Below are positions 1-8,385 of a DNA stretch of 64,000 nt, piece by piece. How positions within the stretch are numbered: the stretch's first letter is position 1; the number at the start of each line of letters is the position of its first letter. Source of the stretch: Tannerella forsythia (lineage in GTDB: Bacteria; Bacteroidota; Bacteroidia; Bacteroidales; Tannerellaceae); assembly GCF_001006485.1 (NCBI RefSeq), contig NZ_JUET01000057.1, positions 1-64,000 of the forward strand, read 5' to 3'. A program made the position numbers and the translations under genes. A model generated the notes under the pieces. That model searched no databases, was not told the origin of the DNA, and saw only the letters and a program-made list of their open reading frames with translations.

Positions 1-64
1 ACACCCCCCCAGAAAAATCTTTCCTCTATCTTCTTGCAGCAGGCTCTCCTCTCGAAAGCGGGTG

Positions 65-95
65 CAAAAGTACGGAATATCTTCTTTCCCTACAA
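65..95 (-). promoter_or_regulatory. Leftward Bacteroidetes promoter for a gene outside the window
   Basis: Read on the minus strand, TACTTTTG (65-72) is preceded by TTG (93-95) with a 20-nt spacer. This matches the Bacteroidetes primary-sigma consensus. It points off the left edge, so the gene it serves is not visible. Positions 96-330 hold no gene I can support. Confidence 0.55.
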
Positions 96-330
96 ATATT
101 TTATGACCTTTTTTTGAAGAAAAAGCGTAAATTGTTAAGAAGCAACTGTTTATAAGCACGCAAAAACTTTACAGCGATACATTCCTCTGGATATAAAATA
201 ATGTATCGCGCACATTAGATAACAAAGCAGATATTCTCTCTTACCCGACTTATAAGAGCGAACTTTATCGTAATATTCGATCTGCCTTTCAACCCAGATT
301 CCGCAATAGAACCAATAAGAATGAATTTAA

Positions 331-540
331 TTCAGGCCTTCAGCCCTTATAAACCTCGCAGAGGCGGTGAGTTGTTGATTTGTTGACATGTTGATTTGTT
401 GGCTGATTACTGAATACTGACCGCTAACGATTATATCGGGCTTGCAGCCCTTTCGGGTAATGGTTATGCGTGTTACACGCCGAATCATGTACCCGGCATG
501 ACAATTAACCATTGACAATTCACCATTAATAAATAGGAAT
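331..540. repeat. Dispersed intergenic repeat block, copy A
   Basis: Non-coding block made of words that recur elsewhere in the window: GTTGTTGA-type octamers (about 370-400), ATACTGACCGCT (about 413-424), TAATGGTTATGCGTG at 458-472 and AATCATGTACCC..CATGACAATTAAC at 483-509. The last two recur at 62632-62682, where they form the 3' end of a truncated protease gene. The open frame that spans this block on the minus strand is built from repeat sequence and I do not consider it a gene. Confidence 0.6.
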
Positions 541-551
541 ACATACCGTTA

Positions 552-2231
552 TTATGATTGGGAGCCTGATAAAGTTTGGTAGAGAAAACGCTTGATGCTT
601 TTTTTCGGTGTTTTCTCAAATTCCGTCGGAAAAAGTTCGATTCGGGAGATACGTTCATAAGGAGCCAAAAGCTTATTGACTTCGATCCGATTTTGCTCCA
701 TGATAGTCGGAAGATCGCTGTGTTGCACCACCGTAGTGTCGACCGAATCGTAATCAGGATAGACGAGTGCTACAATTTTGCCGTCCTGCTCAAGTACCAG
801 ACTCTCCATCACGAAAGGCATATTATTTAGCTTCGACTCCAACTCTTCGGGATAGATATTCTGTCCATTTGAGCTTAATATCATCGTCTTACTTCGTCCT
901 CTGATAAAAATACGCTTTTCCGCATCAATCGTTCCCATATCACCGGTGCGCAACCAGCCATCTTCGGTAAAAGTATTGGCGGTCGCCTCATCGTTTTTAA
1001 AGTAACCTAACATGACATTTTCGCCGCGTACCTGTATCTCTCCAACTTCATGATACGGATCGGGGGAATCGATACGCACATCCATAATGTCCTTCAGGAT
1101 ATGCCCGCACGAAGTTGGTTCGAAGACCCGATGATTCGAATAGCTGATCAGCGGGCCACACTCCGTCATTCCGTAACCGACGGTTACCGGAAATTTGATT
1201 TTGCAAAGGAAATCGGTTACTTCCTGACTCATCGCCGCCCCTCCGACAATGACTTCACAGAATTGTCCTCCGAGCGTATCAGTCAGCCGCTTATTGATCT
1301 GCGAATAAATCCGGTTCGCAAGCAACGGAATACTTAGCGCCATCTTCATGGAACGTTTGCTGAGCTGAGGCAAGATGACGTTTTTATATATCTTCTCGAG
1401 AATGAGCGGAACGGTAATAATCAGATTCGGCCTTACGTCTTGAAAAGCCTTGAGAAGCACTTTCGGCGAAGGCAATTTGCCAAGTATATGCACGTGCGCG
1501 CCGACAGCCATGGGGGTGAGCAGGTTGAACGCACAGCTATACGCGTGAGCCAAAGGAAGAAAACAAAGTTCATCATCTCCCCGAAACATCAGATCGAGCG
1601 TTTGGGCGTACGTCACATTCCCCGCCAGATTATTTCCCGTCAGCACGACTCCTTTACTGAAACCCGTCGTTCCGGACGTATAATTAATTTCGATCGGCTG
1701 CTCGTTACCCACCTCGAGATATCGAATATCTTCTTTCGTAAAGCCTCCAGGGTATTTTTGGGCCATCAACACATCCACATCTTCATGTCGCAATCGTGAG
1801 GACATGCCTTCACGACGCAAGATACAGTGGAAATCGGTCAATGAAAAAGCGACTTGCACATCCGGAATTTTTTCCTCTTCGAGCGTGTCCCAGATGCGGT
1901 CGGAGACAAACAGGACGACAGACTCGGAATGATTGATAATATGATGAATATCGTTCGGATTGAAGTCCTGCAAAATTGGGACAATGACGGCGCCGTAAGT
2001 AATTGTGGCCATATAAGCAATGCACCAGCGAGCACAATCCTTTCCGACAAGTGCCACTTTATCTCCTTTTTTTACTCCACACTGTTCCAGCACGATATGC
2101 AAGCGGGCGACCTCTTCGGCCACATCGCAAAAGAAAAACACCTGATCGGTCCCATAGTCGGATACCGACGGCAAGTCCCAATTCTCGCGAAAGCTTGTTT
2201 CGTACAGTTTAATAAAATTCTCCTTAATCAT
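552..2231 (-). CDS. AMP-forming long-chain acyl-CoA synthetase
   Basis: Member of the ANL superfamily (559 aa from the start chosen here). It would adenylate a fatty acid and load it onto CoA at the cytoplasmic face of the membrane. Visible motifs: the phosphate-binding loop YTSGTTGFSKGV, the YGMTECGP signature, GWLRTGD, the hinge and second-domain segment RGRSKTMILSSNGQNIYPEE, and the C-terminal lysine in KTPKKSIKRF that would complete the active site. A longer reading from TTG at 2264 is possible, but that codon lies inside the -7 promoter element TACCTTTG, so I use the ATG at 2231. It is monocistronic and divergent from mtaB. Chain-length specificity cannot be read from the sequence. Confidence 0.88.
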   Translation of the reverse strand: MIKENFIKLYETSFRENWDLPSVSDYGTDQVFFFCDVAEEVARLHIVLEQCGVKKGDKVALVGKDCARWCIAYMATITYGAVIVPILQDFNPNDIHHIINHSESVVLFVSDRIWDTLEEEKIPDVQVAFSLTDFHCILRREGMSSRLRHEDVDVLMAQKYPGGFTKEDIRYLEVGNEQPIEINYTSGTTGFSKGVVLTGNNLAGNVTYAQTLDLMFRGDDELCFLPLAHAYSCAFNLLTPMAVGAHVHILGKLPSPKVLLKAFQDVRPNLIITVPLILEKIYKNVILPQLSKRSMKMALSIPLLANRIYSQINKRLTDTLGGQFCEVIVGGAAMSQEVTDFLCKIKFPVTVGYGMTECGPLISYSNHRVFEPTSCGHILKDIMDVRIDSPDPYHEVGEIQVRGENVMLGYFKNDEATANTFTEDGWLRTGDMGTIDAEKRIFIRGRSKTMILSSNGQNIYPEELESKLNNMPFVMESLVLEQDGKIVALVYPDYDSVDTTVVQHSDLPTIMEQNRIEVNKLLAPYERISRIELFPTEFEKTPKKSIKRFLYQTLSGSQS

Positions 2232-2261
2232 CACGTTCCCATTTATTTTTATCCATGTCTG

Positions 2262-2269
2262 CAAAGGTA
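2262..2269 (-). promoter_or_regulatory. -7 element of the acyl-CoA synthetase promoter
   Basis: Minus-strand TACCTTTG fits TAnnTTTG. It lies 31 nt upstream of the ATG at 2231 and overlaps the alternative TTG start at 2264, which argues against that start. No clean -33 TTG is seen. Confidence 0.5.
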
Positions 2270-2327
2270 AACAAAATTATGCAGAAACCCATGTGGAGCG
2301 AAGCATCTGAAAAGAGCGTTCGGGCGC

Positions 2328-2359
2328 TTTTGCCGTTCTTGGAAATTCTTCTACCTTTG
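2328..2359 (+). promoter_or_regulatory. Promoter of mtaB-lpxL
   Basis: TTTTG (2328-2332), a 19-nt spacer, then TACCTTTG (2352-2359). It lies 31 nt upstream of the mtaB ATG and agrees with the Bacteroidetes consensus. Confidence 0.65.
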
Positions 2360-2390
2360 CGGTTTCATACAGACAGAGTAATAAGGGGAG

Positions 2391-3704
2391 ATGATTGACG
2401 AAGCGGTTTTTGAGAACAAGAAAGCGGCCTACTATACGTTAGGTTGCAAGCTCAATTTTGCGGAAACATCGACGATCGGGAAGGAGCTGGCTGCATACGG
2501 GATTCGGAAGGTCCGTAACGGGGAGCAGGCCGATATATGCATCATCAATACCTGCTCGGTGACGGAGCTGGCCGATAAGAAATGCCGCCGGTTGATTCGG
2601 CAGGTACACAAACAGCACCCCGATGCCTTTGTGGTAGTTACCGGATGTTATGCACAATTGAAGCCCGAAGAAGTATCGCAGATAGGCCATGTGGATATGG
2701 TTTTGGGAGCCGAACAGAAGGGCAACGTAGTCCGCCATCTAAACGAATGGACGGAAAAGAAGAAGGTGGTCACGTCAGAGACGAAGAACATCCGCGCGTT
2801 TACGCCCTCATGTTCGTCCGGTGACCGCACGCGTCATTTTCTGAAAGTACAGGACGGATGCGACTATTTCTGCTCTTTTTGCACGATTCCGTTTGCGCGC
2901 GGACGCAGCCGGAATGGCAAGATCGCCGACCTTGTCGCGCAGGCCGAACAGGTAGCATGCGAAGGCGGGAAAGAGATCGTACTGACCGGAGTAAATATCG
3001 GCGATTTCGGGAAGAGCACGAACGAAACTTTTTCCGAGTTGGTTCGCGCACTCGACAAGGTGGAGGGTATTGCACGTTACCGCATTTCGTCTATTGAGCC
3101 GAACCTGATTACGGACGAGATCATTGAGTTCGCCGCTGCCAGCAAACGTTTTATGCCTCATTTTCATCTCCCGCTGCAAAGCGGGAGCGACGAAGTGCTG
3201 AAGTTGATGCGCCGTCGTTACGACACGGCGCTGTTCCGCCAGCGGGTGGAACGTATCAGGTCATTGATGCCGCATGCCTTTATCGGGGTAGACGTGATCG
3301 TAGGGACGCGGGGTGAGACTGATGCTTATTTCCAAGCGTGTCGGGAATTTCTGGAGTCATTACCTGTTTCGCAACTGCACGTATTCAGCTACTCGGAGCG
3401 TGCCGGAACGCAGGCGCTGAAAATCACGCCGGTCGTGTCGCCCGAGGTGAAACATGCGCGCAGCAAACAGCTGCTCGATTTATCCGACCGCAAGCTCAGC
3501 GAATTCTACGAGGCACATATCGGAACGACGGCCGACGTACTCTTCGAACATACGCGTAAAGGCAACCGCATGTACGGCTTTACGGCAAACTACATCAAAA
3601 CGGAAGCACCCTACGACGCAAAGCGGGTCAATCGTATCACTCCCGTCAGGTTGGAGAGACAAAACCCGGACGGCACGGCATTAACGGCAACCCTCATCGA
3701 TTGA
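2391..3704 (+). CDS. mtaB: tRNA t6A37 methylthiotransferase MtaB
   Basis: Radical-SAM methylthiotransferase (437 aa) that converts t6A to ms2t6A at position 37 of ANN-decoding tRNAs, mainly tRNA-Lys. The N-terminal UPF0004 domain carries the three Cys ligands of the auxiliary 4Fe-4S cluster (C19 in TLGCKLNFAE, C55 in INTCSV, C86 in VTGCYAQ). The radical-SAM motif CDYFCSFC (C157, C161, C164) follows. The C-terminal stretch, roughly residues 375-437, fits a TRAM-type RNA-binding domain. The TLGCK N-terminus and the overall length favour MtaB over MiaB or RimO. A good promoter precedes it, and the acyltransferase starts 5 nt after its stop, so the two are co-transcribed. Confidence 0.92.
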   Translation: MIDEAVFENKKAAYYTLGCKLNFAETSTIGKELAAYGIRKVRNGEQADICIINTCSVTELADKKCRRLIRQVHKQHPDAFVVVTGCYAQLKPEEVSQIGHVDMVLGAEQKGNVVRHLNEWTEKKKVVTSETKNIRAFTPSCSSGDRTRHFLKVQDGCDYFCSFCTIPFARGRSRNGKIADLVAQAEQVACEGGKEIVLTGVNIGDFGKSTNETFSELVRALDKVEGIARYRISSIEPNLITDEIIEFAAASKRFMPHFHLPLQSGSDEVLKLMRRRYDTALFRQRVERIRSLMPHAFIGVDVIVGTRGETDAYFQACREFLESLPVSQLHVFSYSERAGTQALKITPVVSPEVKHARSKQLLDLSDRKLSEFYEAHIGTTADVLFEHTRKGNRMYGFTANYIKTEAPYDAKRVNRITPVRLERQNPDGTALTATLID

Positions 3705-3709
3705 ACATC

Positions 3710-4606
3710 ATGGGTAACCGACTGCTATATGCATTGCTTTACGTCTGGGTAAAAGCCTGCGCACGGCTCCCGATGGCTGTGTTATATGTGTTTTCCGATG
3801 TGCTGTCATTTTTCATTTACCGTGTCGTACGGTATCGGCTGAAGGTCGTGCGGCGCAACCTGCGTCATGCCTTCCCCAACAAAACGGAACGGGAGCGGCA
3901 GGAGTTGGAACGACGGTTTTACCGGCATTTCGCCGACTACATCGTCGAGACGATCAAGCTCGCAGGTATCTCGCATGAGGAACTGCTCCGTCGATCGCAC
4001 CTGCTCAATCCCGAATCGGTCCGGCCGCTTCGGGCACAAGGTCATACGAGCCTGATCCTTATGATGGGGCATTACGGCAACTGGGAATGGTTCACCGGAT
4101 TCCCGTCGTGCTTCGACGGCGGCCTGAAGGTCTATCAAATATATCGTCCGCTCAATAACAAGGCATTCGATAAACTGTTCATTTTTCTGCGCACACGCTT
4201 CGGGGCTATCGGCCTCAGGAAGAAAGACGTGATACGCGAAATAGTCCGCCTCACCCGCGAGAAACAGCCGAGCCTCTTCGTCTTTATTGCCGATCAGACC
4301 CCCAGTCGTGCCAATCTGCATTACTGGACGACGTTTCTGAATCAGGAGTCAGCCATGCTGACGGGTCCGGAGCGTCTGGCCGTCAAACTGAATGCTCCGG
4401 TGATCTATGCCGACGTCAGGCAGGAGAAGCGCGGGCATTACACGGTCGATTTTCAGTTGATCACCGACCGGCCGAGAGAAATGCCGGAAAATCGGATCAC
4501 CGAAGACTATACGCGCCGCATGGAGCAGACCATCCTGCGTGATCCGGCGAACTGGCTCTGGACACACAAGCGATGGAAATATAAGAGAGTGAAAAACGGA
4601 GAGTGA
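3710..4606 (+). CDS. Lipid A biosynthesis acyltransferase (LpxL/HtrB family)
   Basis: Inner-membrane lysophospholipid-acyltransferase-type enzyme (298 aa) expected to add a secondary acyl chain to lipid A on the cytoplasmic face. The N-terminal segment (about residues 4-38) is hydrophobic. The catalytic HX4E motif is HYGNWE at residues 121-126. The conserved arginine-rich region RLKVVRRNLRHAFP lies at about 43-56. I use the ATG at 3710; a TTG at 3701 inside the end of mtaB would add three residues. It is the second gene of the mtaB operon. The number and position of acyl chains cannot be deduced. Confidence 0.88.
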   Translation: MGNRLLYALLYVWVKACARLPMAVLYVFSDVLSFFIYRVVRYRLKVVRRNLRHAFPNKTERERQELERRFYRHFADYIVETIKLAGISHEELLRRSHLLNPESVRPLRAQGHTSLILMMGHYGNWEWFTGFPSCFDGGLKVYQIYRPLNNKAFDKLFIFLRTRFGAIGLRKKDVIREIVRLTREKQPSLFVFIADQTPSRANLHYWTTFLNQESAMLTGPERLAVKLNAPVIYADVRQEKRGHYTVDFQLITDRPREMPENRITEDYTRRMEQTILRDPANWLWTHKRWKYKRVKNGE

Positions 4607-4663
4607 AAAGTGAAAAACGAAGAGTGAAAAGTGAAGAGTGAGAAATAAAACCCTTCGGGCGTT

Positions 4664-4757
4664 GAGTTGTTGAGTTGTTGAATTGTTGAGTTGTTGAATT
4701 GTTGAGTTGTTGAGTTGTTGAGTTGTTGAGTTGTTGAGTTGTTGAGTTGTTGAGTTG
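4664..4757 (+). repeat. Octamer tandem array (GAGTTGTT, about 12 units)
   Basis: Between the acyltransferase and the glycosyltransferase, GAGTTGTT repeats with an exact 8-bp period for about 11.75 units; two units read GAATTGTT. It is flanked by other short iterations: GTGAAAA/GAGTGAA words at about 4587-4645 and CTGAAAACTGAA words at about 4801-4836. The block 4607-4838 holds no gene. The same octamer, in shorter runs, occurs at about 370-400, 60175-60200 and 62800-62815. A simple-sequence array of this kind is prone to slippage. Confidence 0.85.
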
Positions 4758-4838
4758 AACGTTAGACAAAAAAACAACTGTCAACTTTTCTCAGGACAGG
4801 ACACTGAAAACTGAATGCTGAAAACTGAATACTGAATA

Positions 4839-5876
4839 ATGAAAGTAGCAGTCATTATATTAAACTGGAACGGAAAAAAACTGATGGAGAAGTTCTTGCC
4901 GTCGCTACTGAAACATACGCCGTGCGAAACGGCCGAAATTATCGTTGCAGACAACTGTTCCACAGACGGTTCGGTAAAGATGCTCCAAGAGCGGTTTCCG
5001 TCTGTGCGGGTGATTGTCTTAGACCGGAACTACGGCTTTGCCGAAGGGTATAACCGTGCGATCGAGCAGGTAGATTCAGACTATACGGTACTGCTCAACA
5101 GCGATGTGGAAGTTACACCTCACTGGTTGGACGCACCGCTCGATGCGATGGATAGAGACACCCGGATCGCCGGTGTGCAACCCAAAATTCTCTCGGAACG
5201 CAACCGATCATTCTTCGAATACGCCGGAGCCTCCGGCGGATGGATAGACCGCTACGGGTATCCGTTCTGCCGCGGACGCGTATTGGGGGTCGTAGAAGAA
5301 GACCAAGGACAGTATGACACGACAGCCGATGTGTTTTGGGCCAGCGGTGCCTGTCTCTTCGTCCGTACGGACGTCTACAAGAAAGAAGGCGGGTTAGACA
5401 GCCGTTTTTTTGCTCATCAGGAAGAAATCGACCTGTGCTGGCGATTGCGCTCACGCGGATACCGGCTGTTATGCACCCCCCGGTCGGTTGTTTATCACGT
5501 AGGTGGAGGTACGCTGCATGTAGAGAGTCCGCACAAAACGTTCCTGAACTTCCGCAACAACCTGCTGATGATTTATAAGAACCTCCCCGATCAAGACCTG
5601 CGGCGGGTCATGCGTTGGCGATTCATGCTCGACTATCTGGCAGCCATCAGGTTCGTCCTTACCGGTCACCCGAAGAATGCATGGGCCATCGTCCGTGCGC
5701 GAAACGTATTCGGACAGTGGAAACATGAATACGCAGCCATCCGAAAAGAGAATCTGGAAAAAACACATGCCTACCCCGTCCCTGAAATGATGAAACAGTC
5801 GCTTCTGCTAAATTTTTATCTGAGAGGAACGAAAAAATTTTCCGACCTGATGCAGCCCCCCTCTTCCAAGTTCTAA
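4839..5876 (+). CDS. Family 2 glycosyltransferase (rhamnosyltransferase-like)
   Basis: GT-A fold glycosyltransferase (345 aa) of the WbbL/rhamnosyltransferase type, acting on the cytoplasmic face in cell-surface polysaccharide assembly. The N-terminal beta strand VAVIILNWNG, the nucleotide-sugar segment EIIVADNCSTDGS (about 33-45) and the metal-binding LLNSDVEV (about 87-94) are all present. The acceptor-side motif EEIDLCWRLRSRGYR lies near residue 195-210. There is no membrane anchor, but the C-terminal region is basic and hydrophobic. The start follows a repeat block directly, with no recognisable promoter. Donor and acceptor are unknown; dTDP-rhamnose is plausible since rfbD is nearby, but that is inference. 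Confidence 0.85.
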   Translation: MKVAVIILNWNGKKLMEKFLPSLLKHTPCETAEIIVADNCSTDGSVKMLQERFPSVRVIVLDRNYGFAEGYNRAIEQVDSDYTVLLNSDVEVTPHWLDAPLDAMDRDTRIAGVQPKILSERNRSFFEYAGASGGWIDRYGYPFCRGRVLGVVEEDQGQYDTTADVFWASGACLFVRTDVYKKEGGLDSRFFAHQEEIDLCWRLRSRGYRLLCTPRSVVYHVGGGTLHVESPHKTFLNFRNNLLMIYKNLPDQDLRRVMRWRFMLDYLAAIRFVLTGHPKNAWAIVRARNVFGQWKHEYAAIRKENLEKTHAYPVPEMMKQSLLLNFYLRGTKKFSDLMQPPSSKF

Positions 5877-5983
5877 CTTTCTTCAAGCATCCTCTTATAT
5901 CAAACGATAAAAAAGTGACAGGAACTTCGGGACTACTTTTATTAAACGACAAAGACAGCACCGAGACCGAGTATGATGCGTAT

Positions 5984-6011
5984 GATTCGGGCACAAAAAA
6001 GCCCGCGAATC
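5984..6011. terminator. Hairpin between the glycosyltransferase and tRNA-Val
   Basis: GATTCGGGC (5984-5992) pairs with GCCCG-C-GAATC (6001-6011) across an A-rich loop. It could end either the tRNA-Val transcript or the glycosyltransferase transcript. There is no clear U-tract, so this is tentative. Confidence 0.3.
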
Positions 6012-6085
6012 ATCATCGATCGGCAGGCGTAATTTACTTTTATAGGTAATCCCATGAAAACACTTATGCTTGTATTTTTTCTTCG

Positions 6086-6160
6086 TGGGCGCTGAGGGAT
6101 TCGAACCCCCGACCCTCTGCTTGTAAGGCAGATGCTCTGAACCAGCTGAGCTAAGCGCCC
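6086..6160 (-). tRNA. tRNA-Val (anticodon TAC)
   Basis: 75-nt cloverleaf on the minus strand. The acceptor arms GGGCGCT/AGCGCCC are fully paired with discriminator A. The D-arm contains AGCTCAGCTGGTT, the anticodon stem TCTGC/GCAGA encloses loop CTTACAA, and the T-arm reads GTCGGGGGTTCGAATCCC. The anticodon TAC reads GUA and other GUN codons. CCA is not encoded, so it must be added after transcription. Confidence 0.95.
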
Positions 6161-6204
6161 GAATAAACCGTGAAAAAAGTTTTGTCTTCCTCTGAAAGAC
6201 GCTG

Positions 6205-6235
6205 CAAAGATAGATGATTTTTTATTCCCCACAAA
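6205..6235 (-). promoter_or_regulatory. Promoter of tRNA-Val
   Basis: On the minus strand TTTG (6232-6235), a 19-nt spacer and TATCTTTG (6205-6212) match the Bacteroidetes consensus exactly. It lies 45 nt upstream of the tRNA. Confidence 0.7.
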
Positions 6236-6460
6236 CTTTTTGAAAAAAAACTTTTCGGATAGGAGAAAAAAGTAGTCAGAGTAGTTAAGGTAGCAAAGAA
6301 TGACGGATTAGGAATGCCCTCGGCGTTCGTCCTTGGGCCTCGGGCGGTGAGCCGACGGAGCAGCGAGCGGGGCGAAAGAAAATCAGGCTGTCCGAAGCGA
6401 AGCGAGTTACCTGATTTTCCGACCTGCAAGCGTCGCGAAGGCGTGTGAAGCGCACGAAGC

Positions 6461-6500
6461 CTTGACCTTTGGGTTACTTTTGGGTCAAGCCAAAAGTAAC
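6461..6500. repeat. Two mutually exclusive inverted repeats
   Basis: GTTACTTTTGG (6473-6483) and CCAAAAGTAAC (6490-6500) form a perfect 11-bp stem with a 6-nt loop. CTTGACC (6461-6467) can instead pair with GGTCAAG (6483-6489). The two stems overlap and cannot form together. No gene flanks them closely, so a regulatory role is speculative. Confidence 0.6.
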
Positions 6501-6730
6501 GGAAAAGAGATTCATCGCTTCGCTCTGAATGATAAATTAATGGTTAATGGTTATGCCGGGTTATCCGAATGCAAATTTCGCAAATGTCGCGAATCAACAC
6601 AAATAACTGTGTTTTTCATTCCGAACACAGTGAGGAATCTCGCGAGGGAAAAGGAAAAGAGATTCATCGCTCCGCTCTGAATGACAAATTAGTTGTTAAT
6701 GGTTATGCGTGGTACACGGTATCCGAACGC
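6501..6730. repeat. Pair of imperfect direct repeats of about 72-78 bp
   Basis: 6501-6572 and 6653-6730 share GGAAAAGAGATTCATCGCT, then CGCTCTGAATGA, TTAATGGTTATGC and a final TATCCGAA-GC word. The second copy includes GGTTATGCGTGGTACACG, shared with the repeat blocks at 458-479 and 62632-62652. Between them lies ATTCCGAACACAGTGAGGAA, which gives spurious open frames. The interval 6240-6887 holds no gene I can support. Confidence 0.75.
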
Positions 6731-6750
6731 AGAGGAACATCCCCCCAGCC

Positions 6751-6768
6751 CCCCCCTTCAAAGGGGGG
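6751..6768. repeat. G/C-rich hairpin
   Basis: CCCCCCTT (6751-6758) and AAGGGGGG (6761-6768) are perfectly complementary around a 2-nt turn. No T-run follows. It resembles widespread intergenic GC hairpins and lies in the repeat block downstream of pspC. Confidence 0.6.
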
Positions 6769-6887
6769 AAGAGATTAGCATCACTTTTCTTCTCTTTTTT
6801 TCGGCAACGGTTGGGTTGCCGTATGCGGTCTATGATCTTACGTCTTTTGCGAGATTTAAGTTATTTTACAAGCGACTTCTTCTGCCA

Positions 6888-8024
6888 TCATGCTTGTCCG
6901 ACCCATGACGAAAGGGCCGGGAGCGTCTGACTGATTGTCTCGAAATAGAATCCGCTGTGTTCTTTCACGGCCCAAACTCCGACCGCACAAACGCCTACCA
7001 ACGAGGCCAGCCAGGCGAGAAGCAGAATCCATTTCACGGCCCCGGCCATCGGTCCTAAGTTCAACGATCGTCTGAAAAGCCGGTACAACAACGCCATCAA
7101 AGGAATTCCGAGCAGTAAGATTCCGGAGATGCTTCCCCATACGGCCATATAGTTGGGCATCTCGGATACGAAGTACATATCCGAATCGATCCACGGCAAG
7201 TAGCTGAATACGGCGCTCCACCCTCCGACAATCAGCGCGAAGACAACGATCAGCAGAATAAACAACACAAAGATACACACGGGTATCAGCAGGATACCCA
7301 ACAGCACGGCTCCTACTTTGAGCACGGCGGCAAAGAACGAGACGATAAAATCGGCGATCTTCTGCAACGGTGTGCGCGTCGCGTTTGTACGGATATAAGC
7401 CCGCATATCGTCCGATACTTTCTCAAACCCGTCCGTCACCGTCCGCCCAATATTTTCGAGATTGACCGGTTCGCCACGCATCATGAGCCGGTCGGTAGCC
7501 GTTCGCGCAAGCGGCAGCACGAGCCACAGTACGATGTATATGATTGTGATGGGAACCGTCATCGACACAATCAGGAGCAAGATCATGACCAGTCGCAGCA
7601 ACGTCGTATCGATTCCGAAATAAGCGGCGAGTCCGCTGGCTACTCCTCCGAGCATCTTATCGTCAGGGTCTCGCATCAGTCGCTTGCGGAACTTCCTGTC
7701 GGAAGCGCCGGCCGTCGGTTCCGTAGTAGCAGAAAATTCGCTTCCGGCATTTTTTTCTTCTCCGGCAAACAATTCTTCGGGCTTACCCATGCGCTGAATC
7801 ACCTCTTCTACGTGTTCAATCGTGATTACGTTAAAGCCAAGGCGTATCCGCTCGTTGAGCAATTCGGAAATACGCGCTTCGAAATCACTCATAATCTCGT
7901 CCGAGCCTTCTTCACGGCTGAAATGAATGCGCAGATTGGTCAGATAGCTATCCAATAATTGATATGCATCCTCGTCGATATGAAAGACGATTCCGTTTAA
8001 ATTTACGGTTAATGTTTTTTTCAT
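6888..8024 (-). CDS. PspC-domain membrane protein
   Basis: 378-aa inner-membrane protein. An N-terminal cytoplasmic region (1-110) is followed by a PspC domain whose core reads MLGGVASGLAAYFGIDTTLL with a transmembrane helix after it (about 125-170). At least three more hydrophobic segments follow (about 215-255, 280-310 and 320-355). PspC proteins take part in envelope-stress responses. This one is the second gene of an operon led by a PadR regulator 12 nt upstream, an arrangement common in Bacteroidetes. The specific signal is unknown. Start ATG 8024 (MKKTLTVNL). Confidence 0.85.
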   Translation of the reverse strand: MKKTLTVNLNGIVFHIDEDAYQLLDSYLTNLRIHFSREEGSDEIMSDFEARISELLNERIRLGFNVITIEHVEEVIQRMGKPEELFAGEEKNAGSEFSATTEPTAGASDRKFRKRLMRDPDDKMLGGVASGLAAYFGIDTTLLRLVMILLLIVSMTVPITIIYIVLWLVLPLARTATDRLMMRGEPVNLENIGRTVTDGFEKVSDDMRAYIRTNATRTPLQKIADFIVSFFAAVLKVGAVLLGILLIPVCIFVLFILLIVVFALIVGGWSAVFSYLPWIDSDMYFVSEMPNYMAVWGSISGILLLGIPLMALLYRLFRRSLNLGPMAGAVKWILLLAWLASLVGVCAVGVWAVKEHSGFYFETISQTLPALSSWVGQA

Positions 8025-8036
8025 TGTCTTATTATT

Positions 8037-8366
8037 TTATTCGTTATTTCTAATATGATTAATCGTATCGTTCAGCTCTTGCCACGAAAGCTCCAGCTCC
8101 TTCAGAAACGCTTCTCCCGCTTCCGTCAACCGGTAATATTTCCGGGGCGGCCCCTGCGTCGACTCGATCCATTGATAACTTAACAGTCCGCTGTTTTTCA
8201 AACGCGTAAGCAATGGATACAATGTTCCTTCCACAACAATCAACCGTGCTTCTTTCAACTTCTGAATCAGATCGGAAGTGTACGACGGTTCTTTTTTTAA
8301 GAGCAGGAGGATACAATATTCCAGGACCCCCTTCCTCATCTGCGATTTTACATTTTCTGCATTCAT
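8037..8366 (-). CDS. PadR-family transcriptional regulator
   Basis: 109-aa winged-helix repressor of the short PadR-like subfamily. The helix-turn-helix and wing are visible in GVLEYCILLLLKKEPSYTSD through EGTLYPLLTRLKNSGLL, and the wing end is GPPRKYYRLTEAG. The C-terminal helix, about 85-109, would mediate dimerisation. It leads the operon with the PspC-domain gene and very likely represses its own promoter, since an imperfect palindrome covers that promoter (8391-8423). Confidence 0.9.
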   Translation of the reverse strand: MNAENVKSQMRKGVLEYCILLLLKKEPSYTSDLIQKLKEARLIVVEGTLYPLLTRLKNSGLLSYQWIESTQGPPRKYYRLTEAGEAFLKELELSWQELNDTINHIRNNE

Positions 8367-8385
8367 ACTGTTCTATGTTTTGGCA

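Noticed and set aside
327-518. 63-codon open frame on the minus strand
   Set aside because: Made almost entirely of dispersed-repeat words that also occur in other non-coding blocks.
4349-4784. Long minus-strand frames rich in Asn-Ser-Thr-Gln repeats
   Set aside because: They only translate the GAGTTGTT octamer array and the antisense of the acyltransferase gene.
4600-4840. CRISPR array
   Set aside because: Repeats are contiguous octamers with no spacers and there are no cas genes in the window.
6462-6930. Several 70-codon frames with HSEHSEES or PPAPPF motifs
   Set aside because: Typical artefacts of intergenic repeats and of the GC hairpin at 6751-6768; no promoter or conserved domain.
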